Below are positions 1 through 9,694 of a stretch of DNA of 64,000 nt, in pieces. Source of the stretch: Synechococcus elongatus PCC 11801 (GTDB taxonomy: Bacteria > Cyanobacteriota > Cyanobacteriia > Synechococcales > Synechococcaceae). A program made the translations under genes and the position numbers. The notes beneath the pieces were generated by a model. It worked only from the letters and a program-made list of their open reading frames with translations, made no database searches and was not told the origin of the DNA. The stretch lies in the NCBI RefSeq assembly GCF_003846445.2, contig NZ_CP030139.2, positions 744,001 to 808,000 on the forward strand, given 5' to 3'. Numbering within the stretch: the first letter of the stretch is position 1; every line of letters begins with the position of its first letter.

Positions 1-166
1 GCTGGCGTAGTTTTTGAGCCAATTCCATCTGCTCTGCTTCCGATCGCAGTTGGAGTAAATCTCTACTGGAGTGCAGGCCCAGCGCCGCTAACTGCTGGCG
101 ATCGCGATCACTGAGACCGGGGAGCTGCGTCAGCGGCCAACCCTGATCCGGTACAGACTCAGCCAT
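1..166 (-). CDS. DUF4332-like helix-hairpin-helix protein (3' end outside the window)
   Basis: The first 55 codons of a minus-strand gene are present and the rest lies beyond base 1. The readable part contains TQLPGLSDRDRQQLAALGL, which resembles the helix-hairpin-helix repeats of DUF4332 proteins (LPGIG...L...GI style). The ATG at 166 lies inside the end of the upstream ycf51 gene, an 8 bp overlap, so the two are probably translated together. Function is unknown. The family call rests on a short stretch and is an inference. Confidence 0.55.
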   Translation of the reverse strand, partial: MAESVPDQGWPLTQLPGLSDRDRQQLAALGLHSSRDLLQLRSEAEQMELAQKLRQ

Positions 167-686
167 GCTCCGCTTGAGCTAAGCGAGCGATCGCCTTGAG
201 ATTAGTACTGATCTGCATCGCTTCGTCATCGAGTTGATTCAGCGATCGCCGGACTTCCCCGAGGTAGAGTGGCTCAGAGATGCCAGGCTGGGGATGCACA
301 ATGGTGCGCAGCCGAATGTGCAACTGTTGCTCGCCTTGGCTGCTGTAGCGACCGCGCGAAAAGAGATTAAACGCTGCTTGCTTGAGGGTCGGTTCAATGG
401 CTTCAGGTGCGATTGTGGGTTCAACTGCAACCACAGCTTCGCTGCCGCCAGCATCATAGACCACATTAAAAGCAACCGCTCCTTCAATGCTGACTGGCTG
501 CTTGAAACCCAAGGCAAAGCCGATACAGCCACCGATCAAAACAACTGTAAAGGCGGTGACCCCCACCAATCGGAAGCGAAAGCCCCAGCCAAAAATGAAG
601 GCCAGCACTGTCAAAACAGCCAGAGCGAGAGCCGCCCAACCCAGCCAGCCAGCGATCGCAAAAAAATCTGTGGCGGCACTGTTCAT
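159..686 (-). CDS. ycf51: Ycf51 family (DUF2518) membrane protein
   Basis: A 175-residue protein with two hydrophobic N-terminal segments (about residues 10-35 and 38-60), including the RFRLVGVTAF stretch typical of the Ycf51/DUF2518 family of cyanobacteria and some plastids. The soluble remainder probably lies outside or at the membrane surface. The molecular role of the family is not established. Its ATG overlaps the stop of the sufU-like gene by 4 bp (ATGA) and its own stop overlaps the next start, so three minus-strand genes form a tightly coupled unit. Confidence 0.75.
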   Translation of the reverse strand: MNSAATDFFAIAGWLGWAALALAVLTVLAFIFGWGFRFRLVGVTAFTVVLIGGCIGFALGFKQPVSIEGAVAFNVVYDAGGSEAVVAVEPTIAPEAIEPTLKQAAFNLFSRGRYSSQGEQQLHIRLRTIVHPQPGISEPLYLGEVRRSLNQLDDEAMQISTNLKAIARLAQAEHG

Positions 687-1165
687 GCAGATGCTTCCTC
701 ACTCGTTTCCGTACTGACAAAATCGCTCAAGCGGGGTGAATCGAGAGCGGCGCGCAGGGTATGCCAAGCCAAATTGGCACACTTGATCCGCACCGGGAAT
801 TGCGCAACTCCTTTCATCACATTGAGCTTGCGCAGCTCATGGGGAAATTCAGAATCACCGCGCATCATGGCTTGGAAAGTTTGCACCATCTCCAGTGCTT
901 CGGTGACCGTGCGACCTGCCAGAGCTCCAGCCATTAAGTCGGCGGAAGCCATGGCGATCGCGCAGCCTTCTCCCTCAAATTTGACCGCCGTAATGCGATC
1001 GCCTGCCTCGTTCAAACTGAGGGTCAGCTCAATCGTGTCGCCACAGGAGGGATTGTGACCGCGCTGGTGTCGGTCAATCGGGTCGGCGGTCCCTCGATGG
1101 CGGGGCTTTTTGTAATGCTCCAGAATGACCTGCTGGTACAGGTCGCGCAGATTGCCTGCCTGCAT
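683..1165 (-). CDS. sufU: SufU/NifU-like Fe-S cluster assembly protein
   Basis: A 160-residue protein of the SufU/IscU-like N-terminal fold, which accepts sulfur or assembles Fe-S clusters with the SUF machinery. The three conserved cysteines sit in NPSCGDTIEL, EGEGCAIAMASADLM and IKCANLAWHTL. The reading frame is open further upstream, to 1315, but the family begins close to NLRDLYQQVI, so the ATG at 1165 is preferred. It is the first gene of the sufU-ycf51-DUF4332 unit. No other suf genes are in the window. Confidence 0.85.
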   Translation of the reverse strand: MQAGNLRDLYQQVILEHYKKPRHRGTADPIDRHQRGHNPSCGDTIELTLSLNEAGDRITAVKFEGEGCAIAMASADLMAGALAGRTVTEALEMVQTFQAMMRGDSEFPHELRKLNVMKGVAQFPVRIKCANLAWHTLRAALDSPRLSDFVSTETSEEASA

Positions 1166-1535
1166 GGCGGCGATACGTCTCGCAAGGTCGTGCTCGATCC
1201 TAACCTGCTTCCGCATTCTGCTGCTGTGAGTACGTTCGCTCGACAGGTGTTCTTCTTGCCTACACTCATCCCAGCTCAGGGATCCCTGACAGGGACTGCT
1301 TGGCAGGCTATCCAAATTGATCGCTTTGAGCGCTGGCGATCGCAGTTACGCATGACTTCGCAATCGTTGCAATTTGTTGATACGACACCAGCACCCTAGC
1401 GGCCCTGACACCGTCATGGGAGATCGAACGCCAGAGATGCTCTGACAAGGACAGGACTTGGCTCGGTGGGACTGACCTGAGAGCGATCGCTTTTTCAGTT
1501 CGTTTGACCCTCTTAGGAAACTGTTCTGGCTGCGG

Positions 1536-1563
1536 TTGACAGCCGAAAGTGAGGCCAGATAAT
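1536..1563 (+). promoter_or_regulatory. Candidate sigma-70 type promoter of the TamB-family gene
   Basis: TTGACA at 1536-1541, a 16 bp spacer, then GATAAT at 1558-1563, about 40 bp before the ATG at 1602. This is a near-consensus -35/-10 pair pointing into the large gene. The rest of the 436 bp gap between the sufU and tamB starts (1166-1601) shows no further feature I can support. Confidence 0.45.
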
Positions 1564-1601
1564 GGCCTAGCGTTCTACTCTGCGCCATCCCCGAAGACTC
1601 T

Positions 1602-4600
1602 ATGGTTGCTTCGCCCGAGCCCAATCCTTCCACTCCCTCCTCGCGGCGGCGTGCTTGGTGGATGCTTGGAGGTGGGTTGTTGCTGTCGGGTGGTGTGTGG
1701 GTTGGCGTGGGTGGCCCCCAGCGTTTGGCAGAAACATGGCTGATTCCGCAAGTGGAGCAGCAACTCACGGCGGTATTAGGACAGCCGCTGCAACTGGGGC
1801 GTATTGAAGGCTGGACTTGGAATGGCGTGCAGCTGGGGCGATCGCAACTCGGCAGCGTCTCAGGGCCTAGTTTCGTTAGCTGGCAATCCACCACGGTAGG
1901 TGTGGATTGGGTGGGATTGTTCCAAGGCCGTATACCGCTAGAGGTGCGCCTGCAAAACGTCGATGCCAGCTTGCAACAGCTCAACAGTGGGCAATGGTAT
2001 CCCTTTCCAGAGCAAGTCCCTCCCGGGGACTATCCCGATCTCAAGCTAGTGGTTGAGCAAGGACAGCTCAGCCTCCAACCACGCAATGCTCAGGATCAAC
2101 TCCTCGCACCGGTGCGTCTGACGGCGATCGTGGGCGATCTGCGGCTCTCCCAAGGACAGCGGGCTCAATTCCAAGCCAGTGCCCAACTGAGTACCGGCCA
2201 GCGCGGCATCGTTCAAGGAAACCTCCAAGCGGGGCGAGATGGGGAACTCCGCCTGCGCAGCGAGCAGGTATCCCTGCCCGAAGTACAACGTCTCCTCACC
2301 CAGTCCCTTGCGCTTCCCGCGATCGCAGAAGCAGGCACTGCCAGTGGCAATCTGACGCTGCAGCTGCGCAACCAACAGCTCACAGCGATCAATGGCTCAG
2401 CCCAGTTGCAGGCCGCAACGCTGAAGGCTGCTGAGCTACCAGTCCGTTTGCAATCCGTCACAGCAGCGCTGCAATTCCAAGATCGGCAAGTGACTGTCCA
2501 GCAAGGTCAGGCACGCTGGCAAGACTGGCAACTGCAAGGGCAGGGGATCTGGACCCTTGATCGGGGCGGCACGATTCAGCTGACGACCAAGCCGGGAAGT
2601 CAGAACGCCCGATCGCCCTTACCTGGACTCAAACTAGGGGGTTCCCTACAGGCACAGTTGACGATTGAACAGCAGCGCGAAGCCTTTCGAGGCGCGATCG
2701 CTTTAACACCAGCGGCAGGTACCACTTGGCAGGGGCTCGCACTAGGTAAGGTAACGGCGCAGTACCAGCTGGATGCCAAGCAGCTGCGGGTTCAGCAAGG
2801 GACGATCGCGATCGCCCAGCAGGGGCAGCTCTCACTCCAGGGCAGTATTGGCCGACAGGCCGACAAGCCGCTTGCATTGACCGCAGAGCTGCGAGGGCTG
2901 TCGAGTCGTCAGCTATTGCAAAATTTGGGAGCTGCAGTTCCCGCCAACCTCGAATTGGGAGCATTGGTGGCGAGCGGTCAAATCGGGGGGACTCTCGATC
3001 GCCCAGAGGCGGAGGTTCGCTGGCAAACCACAGCGCAACAGCAAACCATCGACGGTCAGATCTTTCTCAAACGCCAGCCCGATTGGCAAGCGATCGCGCT
3101 GGTGCAGACCGGCAGTGGAGCCGTGCAAGCCCAGCTCAGTAGTCAGGGCGATCGCTGGCAGGGCAATGTGCAAGTCCGCGACCTTCCTCTGCAACTGCTG
3201 GCCACTGACCTCGGCGGACAAGCCAACGGGCAGGTGCAACTCAGCGGCAGTCTGCGCAACCTGTCTCTCTCAACTCTGCAAGCCAACAGTCGCTTCGCAC
3301 TGCGTAACTTGGAGTGGCAAGGCCAGCGCTGGGCTGATGGTCAAGCCAACTTGGACTGGGGCTGGGATGGGCAACAGCTAGCACTGCGGGAATTTTCAGC
3401 ACCGGGATTGGTCGCGCAGGGACAAGTTCGCCCCAACGCAGCTGCCGATCAACAGCTCCAGATCGCGCTGAATCTCCAGCAGTTGCCCCTGCAAACCCTG
3501 CCGATTCCTCTGCCGATTCAAGGCAATTTAGGCTTCCAAGGTACGTTAGTTGGCAGCTTACAGACGCCACAACTCGATGGCGATCTCCAGCTCAGAGACG
3601 TGGGTTGGAGTGCCCAGCGCCGTCGTCGGGACTGGCAGGGCAGCCTGCGCTACAACCAGCAAGGGCTGCAGGTAGCGTTGACTAGTGCCGATGGCCAGCT
3701 CCGCGCCCAAACCGATCGCCAATTCCAGCTGCAGGCGTTCCGCTGGCAGCAGAGTGGCGGGGTGATCGAAGTCCAAGCCAATGGGGCCGATCTCCGCTGG
3801 CAGGCCGATAACTTCAGCATTGCTGGACTCAACTTGCCCAGCGATCGCGGCATCCCCTTGGTCACTGCTGGCCGTGTCAGTGGGGATGGTCGTCTCAACC
3901 TCCAGCAAGGAACTGGCAGTGGCAACCTCTCCGTGATTCGTCCCCGCTTTGGGTATGTGCGCGGCGATCGCTTGACAGCTCAATTTCAGCTCGGGGATGG
4001 CTGGCTGATGCTCTCTGAAGCAGTCCTAGCACGAGAGGACAGCCTCTACAGCCTCGAAGGGCGCGTCCAGCTAGCGGGTGAGGGGAAGGTCTCAGCCCGT
4101 CTTGAAGCCAAACAGGGAAATCCCCAAGAACTAGCTTGGTTCCTGCGCAGCTTACAGCGATCGGGCTTTTTGGCCGAGCAGCCCGAATTTGCCGATGCCG
4201 AGGCGATCGCGGCTGTCACCGGAATTAACGATACTGCCGCTTCGCTTTACCAACAGCTCCAGCGACTGAGCCAGATTCAGGCACTGCAGCTCCAGCAGGA
4301 AGCAACGCAGCCCCTCCCAACATTACCCACGATTCGCCAGCTCACTGGGCGCTTTGATGGGATTGCCACTGTCGGTGGCTCATGGCAGCAGGGATTGACC
4401 GCAGACTTTGACTTTCAAGGGGCAGGCTGGGTCTGGGGCGATTACCGTGCTGATCGCGTCCTGCTCAAAGGATCGGTTAAACAGAACCAAATTCAGCTAG
4501 AACCCTTTGAAATTCAGACCGGTGCCACCAAGCTGAGCTTTAGCGGCAGCTTCAGCAACCAGACCCAAGGCGAACTGTTTGTTGAAGGCTTACCCTTGGC

Positions 4601-6308
4601 GGGCATTCAGCAATTCTTGCGCTTGCCCATCGAGATGCAGGGCAACTTAGGACTCTCGGCAACACTGTCAGGCCGTCTCGAAAACCCTCAAGTGCTGGGT
4701 GATCTCCAGCTCAGTAACGCCGTGATTAACGGCACTCCGATTCAAGCAGAGCAGACGGGTTTCAACGTGCGCGAGGGGCGCCTGACCTTTGGTTTTGCGC
4801 TTGTGGCTGACGATCCAGAGCCCGTGCGGGTGACAGGGAGCCTCCCTCTACAGCTACCTTTTCTGGCTAGTCAACCCAGTGATGAAGTTCAGCTCAACCT
4901 CGACGTTAGTAACAACGGCCTAAAATTCCTGAGTCTGCTCAGCCGCGACAAAGTGCAGTGGCAAGGCGGCCAAGGGGATGTCAAACTTCGGCTGCGGGGC
5001 ACCCTTGAGGCTCCCATCCTGTCGGGGCAAGCCCGCTTCCAAAACGCGAGTTTTGCTTCTCCGCTCTTGGCAGAACCGTTTACCAACGTGAACGGCCAAA
5101 TTGATTTCGCCCAAGATCGTCTGCGCATCGAGTCCCTCAGCAGTAATTTCAACGGGGGCACGATTACGGCACAAGGAGTGCTGCCCCTTGCTGAACTCTT
5201 GCCAGCCAATGACCCCGATCGCGCTCAGCCACTAGCCATTGCCTTGCGCGACGCCAAGGTTGCCTTACCCAATCTGTTTACCGGTCATACAGCCGCTGAT
5301 CTGCAGATCCTGGGATCCGCACTGGAACCAGCGATCGCTGGAGATATCCGCATCAATCAGGCTGAGATCCTGTTGCCCAGCCCCGATCGCTTGACGAACC
5401 TTGCCAGTGGCGATCTAGGTGGCCCCACTCTACCTGTTCGCTTCCAGCAGCTAAAGATTTCCCTCGAAGATGGCGTCTCGATTCAGTCCGATCCTCTCTT
5501 CCGTTTTGGTGTCAAAGGCGATCTCTCGTTGGATGGACCGCTGGGGTCAACTCTGTCGCCCGATGGTAGCCTGACGTTGACTTCCGGGCAGGTCAATCTC
5601 TTCACCTCAACCTTTGTTCTCGATCGCCGTCAAACCAGTCGAGTCATTTTTCGCCCAGACCTCGGGCTCGATCCCTTTGTCAATGTCAACCTCGTTGCCT
5701 CGATTCCAGAGTTCACCGGATCGACGCTCCAAACAGGGAGCGATCGCATCGTCTTGCCTTTCCAGAACGATCCATCCCAAACGGGATTTGGCCGCTTCCA
5801 GCTCGTGCGTGTCCGTGCTCAGGTCAACACCCTCGCCAGCAACCTACAAAACAGTATTCAGCTCACCAGTAGTCCACCCCGCAGTGAGCGCGAGTTGCTG
5901 ACCTTGATTGGGGGTGGCACGGTTAACAGTTTGGCCAATTCGGGCGGTGGCACCGCCTTATTGGGGTTGGCTAGTCAAGCCCTCTTAAATAATGTGCAGG
6001 GCTTTTTCAACAGCGCCTTGGGTGAGCGGATCAACATCCAACTCTTCCCCACGGTGACTGAAGTGCCCGATCGCGATGTTCAGTCCTTGGCACTGTCGGG
6101 CAATACCAATACCGTCCTAGGACTAGGTGGACAATTGGGATTTGATATCACCGATGACCTATCAGTTTCGGTGCTACAGGTGCTGACCTTGGGGCTGCCG
6201 ACGCAGTTCAACCTGCGCTATGAATTCACCGACAGCCTCAGTATTCGCGGCACAACCGATACCGCTGGCAACAATCGAGCCGTACTGGAGTTCAACCAAC
6301 GCTTTTAA
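1602..6308 (+). CDS. TamB/DUF490 family envelope protein
   Basis: A 1568-residue protein with one N-terminal hydrophobic anchor (about residues 18-38, after an Arg-rich RRRAWW start). A very long, repetitive beta-rich body follows (recurrent LQGxxxxxL, GxLQL and DGDLQLRD-like units). The C-terminal domain (roughly residues 1250-1568) matches the TamB/DUF490 type and ends in ...VLEFNQRF, an outer-membrane-like ending. TamB relatives span the periplasm and work with Omp85 proteins or in lipid transfer; in chloroplasts the relative is Tic236. The cyanobacterial role is inferred. It is Gln-rich and dense in HIP1 sites. It appears monocistronic. Confidence 0.85.
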   Translation: MVASPEPNPSTPSSRRRAWWMLGGGLLLSGGVWVGVGGPQRLAETWLIPQVEQQLTAVLGQPLQLGRIEGWTWNGVQLGRSQLGSVSGPSFVSWQSTTVGVDWVGLFQGRIPLEVRLQNVDASLQQLNSGQWYPFPEQVPPGDYPDLKLVVEQGQLSLQPRNAQDQLLAPVRLTAIVGDLRLSQGQRAQFQASAQLSTGQRGIVQGNLQAGRDGELRLRSEQVSLPEVQRLLTQSLALPAIAEAGTASGNLTLQLRNQQLTAINGSAQLQAATLKAAELPVRLQSVTAALQFQDRQVTVQQGQARWQDWQLQGQGIWTLDRGGTIQLTTKPGSQNARSPLPGLKLGGSLQAQLTIEQQREAFRGAIALTPAAGTTWQGLALGKVTAQYQLDAKQLRVQQGTIAIAQQGQLSLQGSIGRQADKPLALTAELRGLSSRQLLQNLGAAVPANLELGALVASGQIGGTLDRPEAEVRWQTTAQQQTIDGQIFLKRQPDWQAIALVQTGSGAVQAQLSSQGDRWQGNVQVRDLPLQLLATDLGGQANGQVQLSGSLRNLSLSTLQANSRFALRNLEWQGQRWADGQANLDWGWDGQQLALREFSAPGLVAQGQVRPNAAADQQLQIALNLQQLPLQTLPIPLPIQGNLGFQGTLVGSLQTPQLDGDLQLRDVGWSAQRRRRDWQGSLRYNQQGLQVALTSADGQLRAQTDRQFQLQAFRWQQSGGVIEVQANGADLRWQADNFSIAGLNLPSDRGIPLVTAGRVSGDGRLNLQQGTGSGNLSVIRPRFGYVRGDRLTAQFQLGDGWLMLSEAVLAREDSLYSLEGRVQLAGEGKVSARLEAKQGNPQELAWFLRSLQRSGFLAEQPEFADAEAIAAVTGINDTAASLYQQLQRLSQIQALQLQQEATQPLPTLPTIRQLTGRFDGIATVGGSWQQGLTADFDFQGAGWVWGDYRADRVLLKGSVKQNQIQLEPFEIQTGATKLSFSGSFSNQTQGELFVEGLPLAGIQQFLRLPIEMQGNLGLSATLSGRLENPQVLGDLQLSNAVINGTPIQAEQTGFNVREGRLTFGFALVADDPEPVRVTGSLPLQLPFLASQPSDEVQLNLDVSNNGLKFLSLLSRDKVQWQGGQGDVKLRLRGTLEAPILSGQARFQNASFASPLLAEPFTNVNGQIDFAQDRLRIESLSSNFNGGTITAQGVLPLAELLPANDPDRAQPLAIALRDAKVALPNLFTGHTAADLQILGSALEPAIAGDIRINQAEILLPSPDRLTNLASGDLGGPTLPVRFQQLKISLEDGVSIQSDPLFRFGVKGDLSLDGPLGSTLSPDGSLTLTSGQVNLFTSTFVLDRRQTSRVIFRPDLGLDPFVNVNLVASIPEFTGSTLQTGSDRIVLPFQNDPSQTGFGRFQLVRVRAQVNTLASNLQNSIQLTSSPPRSERELLTLIGGGTVNSLANSGGGTALLGLASQALLNNVQGFFNSALGERINIQLFPTVTEVPDRDVQSLALSGNTNTVLGLGGQLGFDITDDLSVSVLQVLTLGLPTQFNLRYEFTDSLSIRGTTDTAGNNRAVLEFNQRF

Positions 6309-6429
6309 ACCGGTGGCGCGATCGGTTCTCTTCCTCCATGCGATCGGTGCATTGCCACAGCGGACTGGGAACACAGTGGCAGAATAAGGACGCAATGTAA
6401 TCAGCCTCCAACGGAGATGTAGTTTCGCC

Positions 6430-7413
6430 ATGGCAGCGACGGACTTCAAAGACTATTACGCAACGCTTGGAGTGGGGCGCGCTGCCAGTGCCGACGAGAT
6501 CAAAAAAGCGTTTCGACGTTTGGCTCGCCAGTACCACCCCGACATGAATCCGGGCGATAAGGTGGCGGAGGCACGCTTTAAGGAAATCAACGAAGCGTAC
6601 GAGGTACTTTCGGATACTGATAAGCGCCGGAAGTACGACCAGTTTGGCCAGTATTGGAGCCGCGTCGGAGCACCTGGGGCAGGGGCGGGGCCTGCTGGGG
6701 TGGGCTTTGATGACTTTGAATTTGGTCGCTACGGTAGCTTCGACGATTTCATTAATGAATTGCTGGGGCGGTTTGGCGGTGGTGCTTCGGCTAGCGCCAG
6801 TGCCGGTTATCGCAGCCCTGGCTTTCAGGACTTTGGGAGTGGCTTCGGGGGGCAAGCGACCGCAGGAGCGCGGAAAGTTAGCCTGGATGCCGAAGCCAGT
6901 ATTAGCCTCAGCCTCAGCGATGCCTTTCGAGGCACGCAAAAACAGCTGCGGATCAACAACGAAATGGTCGAGGTCAAGGTGCCCCCAGGGATTAAAGCTG
7001 GCAGTAAGCTGCGCTTGCGAGGTAAGGGCAACATTATGCCAACGACCGGTCAGCGGGGCGACCTCTACCTGAAAGTGGACATCAAACCACACGAGTTCTT
7101 CCAGTTGGATGGCGATCACTTGATCTGTGAGGTACCGATCGCTCCCGACGAAGCCGCACTGGGTGCCACGATCGCGGTTCCCACACCGGATGGGTTGGTC
7201 AACGTCAACATTCCTGCAGGGGTTCGTACCGGCCAATCTCTACGATTGCGCGGTAAGGGTTGGCCGACTCGCACCGGTCGCGGTGACCTCTTGGTGAAGG
7301 TAGCGATCGCGGTACCCAAAACCCTGACCGATGCAGAACGTCAGGCCTACGAACAGTTGCAGCGATCGCGCAGTGCCGATCTGCGATCGGACCTCAAGCA
7401 GTACAGTCTCTAG
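6430..7413 (+). CDS. DnaJ-type (class II, CbpA-like) co-chaperone
   Basis: A 327-residue Hsp40. The J domain is at residues 5-70 with YHPDMNPGD holding the essential HPD. A Gly/Phe-rich linker follows (about 75-145), then two beta-sandwich C-terminal domains ([38 protein letters not shown]). The Cys-rich zinc finger of class I DnaJ is absent, so it is a class II Hsp40 that stimulates DnaK ATPase activity and delivers substrates. The Dam-like gene starts 6 bp after its stop and may be cotranscribed. Confidence 0.88.
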   Translation: MAATDFKDYYATLGVGRAASADEIKKAFRRLARQYHPDMNPGDKVAEARFKEINEAYEVLSDTDKRRKYDQFGQYWSRVGAPGAGAGPAGVGFDDFEFGRYGSFDDFINELLGRFGGGASASASAGYRSPGFQDFGSGFGGQATAGARKVSLDAEASISLSLSDAFRGTQKQLRINNEMVEVKVPPGIKAGSKLRLRGKGNIMPTTGQRGDLYLKVDIKPHEFFQLDGDHLICEVPIAPDEAALGATIAVPTPDGLVNVNIPAGVRTGQSLRLRGKGWPTRTGRGDLLVKVAIAVPKTLTDAERQAYEQLQRSRSADLRSDLKQYSL

Positions 7414-7419
7414 CGCGCA

Positions 7420-8235
7420 ATGCCTGATCCTGCGATCGCGCCCTTAAAGCCGCCGCTGAAATGGGCTGGGGGTAAACGCTGGCTGGTCCCCAAGCTGCAA
7501 GGACTTGTGCAGGGACTTGACTACGATCGTCTTGTCGAGCCGTTTTGTGGTGGGCTAGCTGTCACCCTCAGCCTGAAGCCCCGCCGCGCTCTTTTGAATG
7601 ACATCAATCCGCATTTGATCAATTTTTATCAACAGGTCAAAGCAGGATTAGAAGTCACAATCCCCCTAGAGAATGATCCGGATCTCTATTACCAATACCG
7701 ACAAGCTTTTAACCAAACTGATCTGCCTTCAGCACTCTCAGCACAATATTTTTACTACCTCAACCGTACGGGCTTTAATGGGCTCTGTCGCTTTAACTCT
7801 AAGGGTGAATTTAATGTTCCCTTTGGTCGCTATAAAGCCATTCACTATCGTCATGATTTTTTAGATTACTTTCAACTCTTCCAAGATTATCAATTTTGTC
7901 TGGGTGACTTCGATCAGCTAACAGTAACGGCTCAAGACTTGATCTATGCTGATCCTCCCTATGATGTGGAGTTTCGACAGTATGCCAAAGAAGGCTTCAA
8001 TTGGGATGATCAAGTGCGCCTAGCGCATTGGCTAGCAGCGGCAAATAGTCCTGTGATTGCTTCTAATCAAGCAACGCCCAGAATCCTAGAGCTTTACCAA
8101 TCGCTGGGATTTCAAGTTGTGACCTGCTTGGCCCCAAGGCGAATTTCCTGTAATGGTGATCGCCAGCCAGCCCTAGAAATGATTGCAACAAAAGGCGTCC
8201 ATCAAGGCTGGGAAATAGCTTTTCAAAGCAGTTAG
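7420..8235 (+). CDS. Dam-family DNA adenine N6-methyltransferase
   Basis: A 271-residue class D12/Dam enzyme. N-terminal LKWAGGKRWL (AdoMet-binding, motif X region), PFCGGLAVTLSL (motif I) and the catalytic DPPYD (motif IV) appear in the usual order. Family members methylate the adenine of GATC. The specificity here is inferred, but each HIP1 octamer GCGATCGC contains GATC. From about 7600 the codons are clearly more AT-rich than in dnaJ, consistent with a transferred gene. No restriction endonuclease is next to it, so it looks like an orphan methylase. Confidence 0.85.
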   Translation: MPDPAIAPLKPPLKWAGGKRWLVPKLQGLVQGLDYDRLVEPFCGGLAVTLSLKPRRALLNDINPHLINFYQQVKAGLEVTIPLENDPDLYYQYRQAFNQTDLPSALSAQYFYYLNRTGFNGLCRFNSKGEFNVPFGRYKAIHYRHDFLDYFQLFQDYQFCLGDFDQLTVTAQDLIYADPPYDVEFRQYAKEGFNWDDQVRLAHWLAAANSPVIASNQATPRILELYQSLGFQVVTCLAPRRISCNGDRQPALEMIATKGVHQGWEIAFQSS

Positions 8236-8245
8236 TTTCGACTAG

Positions 8246-9487
8246 TTAACGTTGGGCAGCGGATGCTGTCGATCGCACACGGAGCAGCTTGCCCGAGGAT
8301 TCATCCGTCAACACATAGAGATCGCCGCTAGGACCTTGGCGTACATCGCGAACTCGTGCCCCGATTGGAATGCGAGAAACATTGGTTGCGCGACCCTCGG
8401 GCGAGACTTGAATTATGCGAATGTCTCGACTGACCAAGCCGCCTGCAAAAATCTTGCCCTGCCAATTGGGTACTTTGGCGCCACGATAGACCGTCATACC
8501 GGAAGGTGCGATCGCAGGTGTCCAGACGAGATGCGGATCGATCATGCCGGGTTGGGTGCGGCGAGAACTGATTTCTGCGCCCCAATATTCTTGGCTAAAG
8601 GTAACTTCAGGCCAGCCGTAATTTTCGCCAGCCTTGATTTGATTCAACTCATCACCACCCCGCGATCCATGCTCGGTCGACCACGCCGTCCCGGTCTGCG
8701 CGTCAACGGCTAAGCCCTGAATGTTGCGGTGGCCAATGCTCCATAAACTAGCTTGGGCATTGGGTTGATTGCGAAAGGGATTATCAGCCGGAATTGAGCC
8801 ATCGGCATTGATGCGATGAATTTTGCCCAAACCGCTCTCGGGCATTTGTGCTTGGTGGCGAATCAAACGCCCATTGAGTTCCACCGGCGGATTGCCCCCA
8901 TCGCCGATCGCAATCAATAGGGTTCGATCGGGCAGCCAAGCCAGTCGTGAGCCAAAGTGCTGGGCGCTGGACTTATCGGGCGTCACCGTAAAAATGACCT
9001 CTACGTCTTGTAGTTGCAGACCATTCAGGCGACCCCGCGCGACTTGAACCCGATTGGCCGCTGAGCTGCCTGCGGCGTAGCTGAAATAGACCCAGCGATT
9101 TTGCGCGAATTGAGGATCAACCGTGACATCCAGCAGGCCACCTTGCCCTTGTACCCATAGATCTGCAGGAAGTCCTGCGATCGCAGTCGGCTCCAGCTTT
9201 CCTTGGCGAACCAAGCGCAGCCGCCCCGGTCGTTCTGTAATCAACAGATCGCCATTCGGAAGCCAAGCCAAACTCCAGGGATGCTCTAGCCCTTCGACGA
9301 GTGGCGTCACTTCCACCGTGGTCAATTCCGGTACCGACGCGGGTACTAACAGCGATGCAGGGTCTGGGGTGGTCTGCGCCGCAACGGGGGTGGAGGTGGT
9401 CGGTGGAGAGGAGGCAGTACTGCAACTCGCAAATCCAGTCGCGATCGCCAGTCCAATCAGGGTGGTGGCAGCAGTGGATACTTTCAT
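8246..9487 (-). CDS. PQQ-dependent sugar/sorbosone dehydrogenase-like lipoprotein
   Basis: A 413-residue protein of the soluble aldose sugar dehydrogenase (YliI/glucose-sorbosone dehydrogenase) beta-propeller family. Typical stretches are LEHPWSLAWLPNGDLLITER, the conserved GLLDVTVDPQF, and YGWPEVTFS. The ATG at 9487 gives a clear lipoprotein signal peptide ending GFASC at about Cys22. An upstream in-frame extension to 9550 would bury that signal. It should be a lipid-anchored periplasmic enzyme; the substrate and use of PQQ cannot be told from sequence. It diverges from hemB. Confidence 0.83.
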   Translation of the reverse strand: MKVSTAATTLIGLAIATGFASCSTASSPPTTSTPVAAQTTPDPASLLVPASVPELTTVEVTPLVEGLEHPWSLAWLPNGDLLITERPGRLRLVRQGKLEPTAIAGLPADLWVQGQGGLLDVTVDPQFAQNRWVYFSYAAGSSAANRVQVARGRLNGLQLQDVEVIFTVTPDKSSAQHFGSRLAWLPDRTLLIAIGDGGNPPVELNGRLIRHQAQMPESGLGKIHRINADGSIPADNPFRNQPNAQASLWSIGHRNIQGLAVDAQTGTAWSTEHGSRGGDELNQIKAGENYGWPEVTFSQEYWGAEISSRRTQPGMIDPHLVWTPAIAPSGMTVYRGAKVPNWQGKIFAGGLVSRDIRIIQVSPEGRATNVSRIPIGARVRDVRQGPSGDLYVLTDESSGKLLRVRSTASAAQR

Positions 9488-9694
9488 CGCAGCGTTTCGA
9501 GAATCACAGCAGCAACCAGCTTGGGTAGCCTCTTGGCCAAAGATTGCCAAATGTTACGAAAGGTTCCCTCTATAGGGGAGCTGAAGCGTCGTTGCGATCG
9601 GAGGATCGGCTCTGAGCAAAAGCTTCATAGTTTGTGACACTGCGGCTTTTAATCCCCGCCGTAAACTGAGGAAATACGTGCCACAGCTGAGTCC

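Noticed and set aside
1346-1984. Long minus-strand open frame across the start of the TamB-family gene
   Set aside because: It is antisense to a well-supported gene, has Pro/Ser-rich composition typical of shadow frames, and shows no domain or ribosome-binding site.
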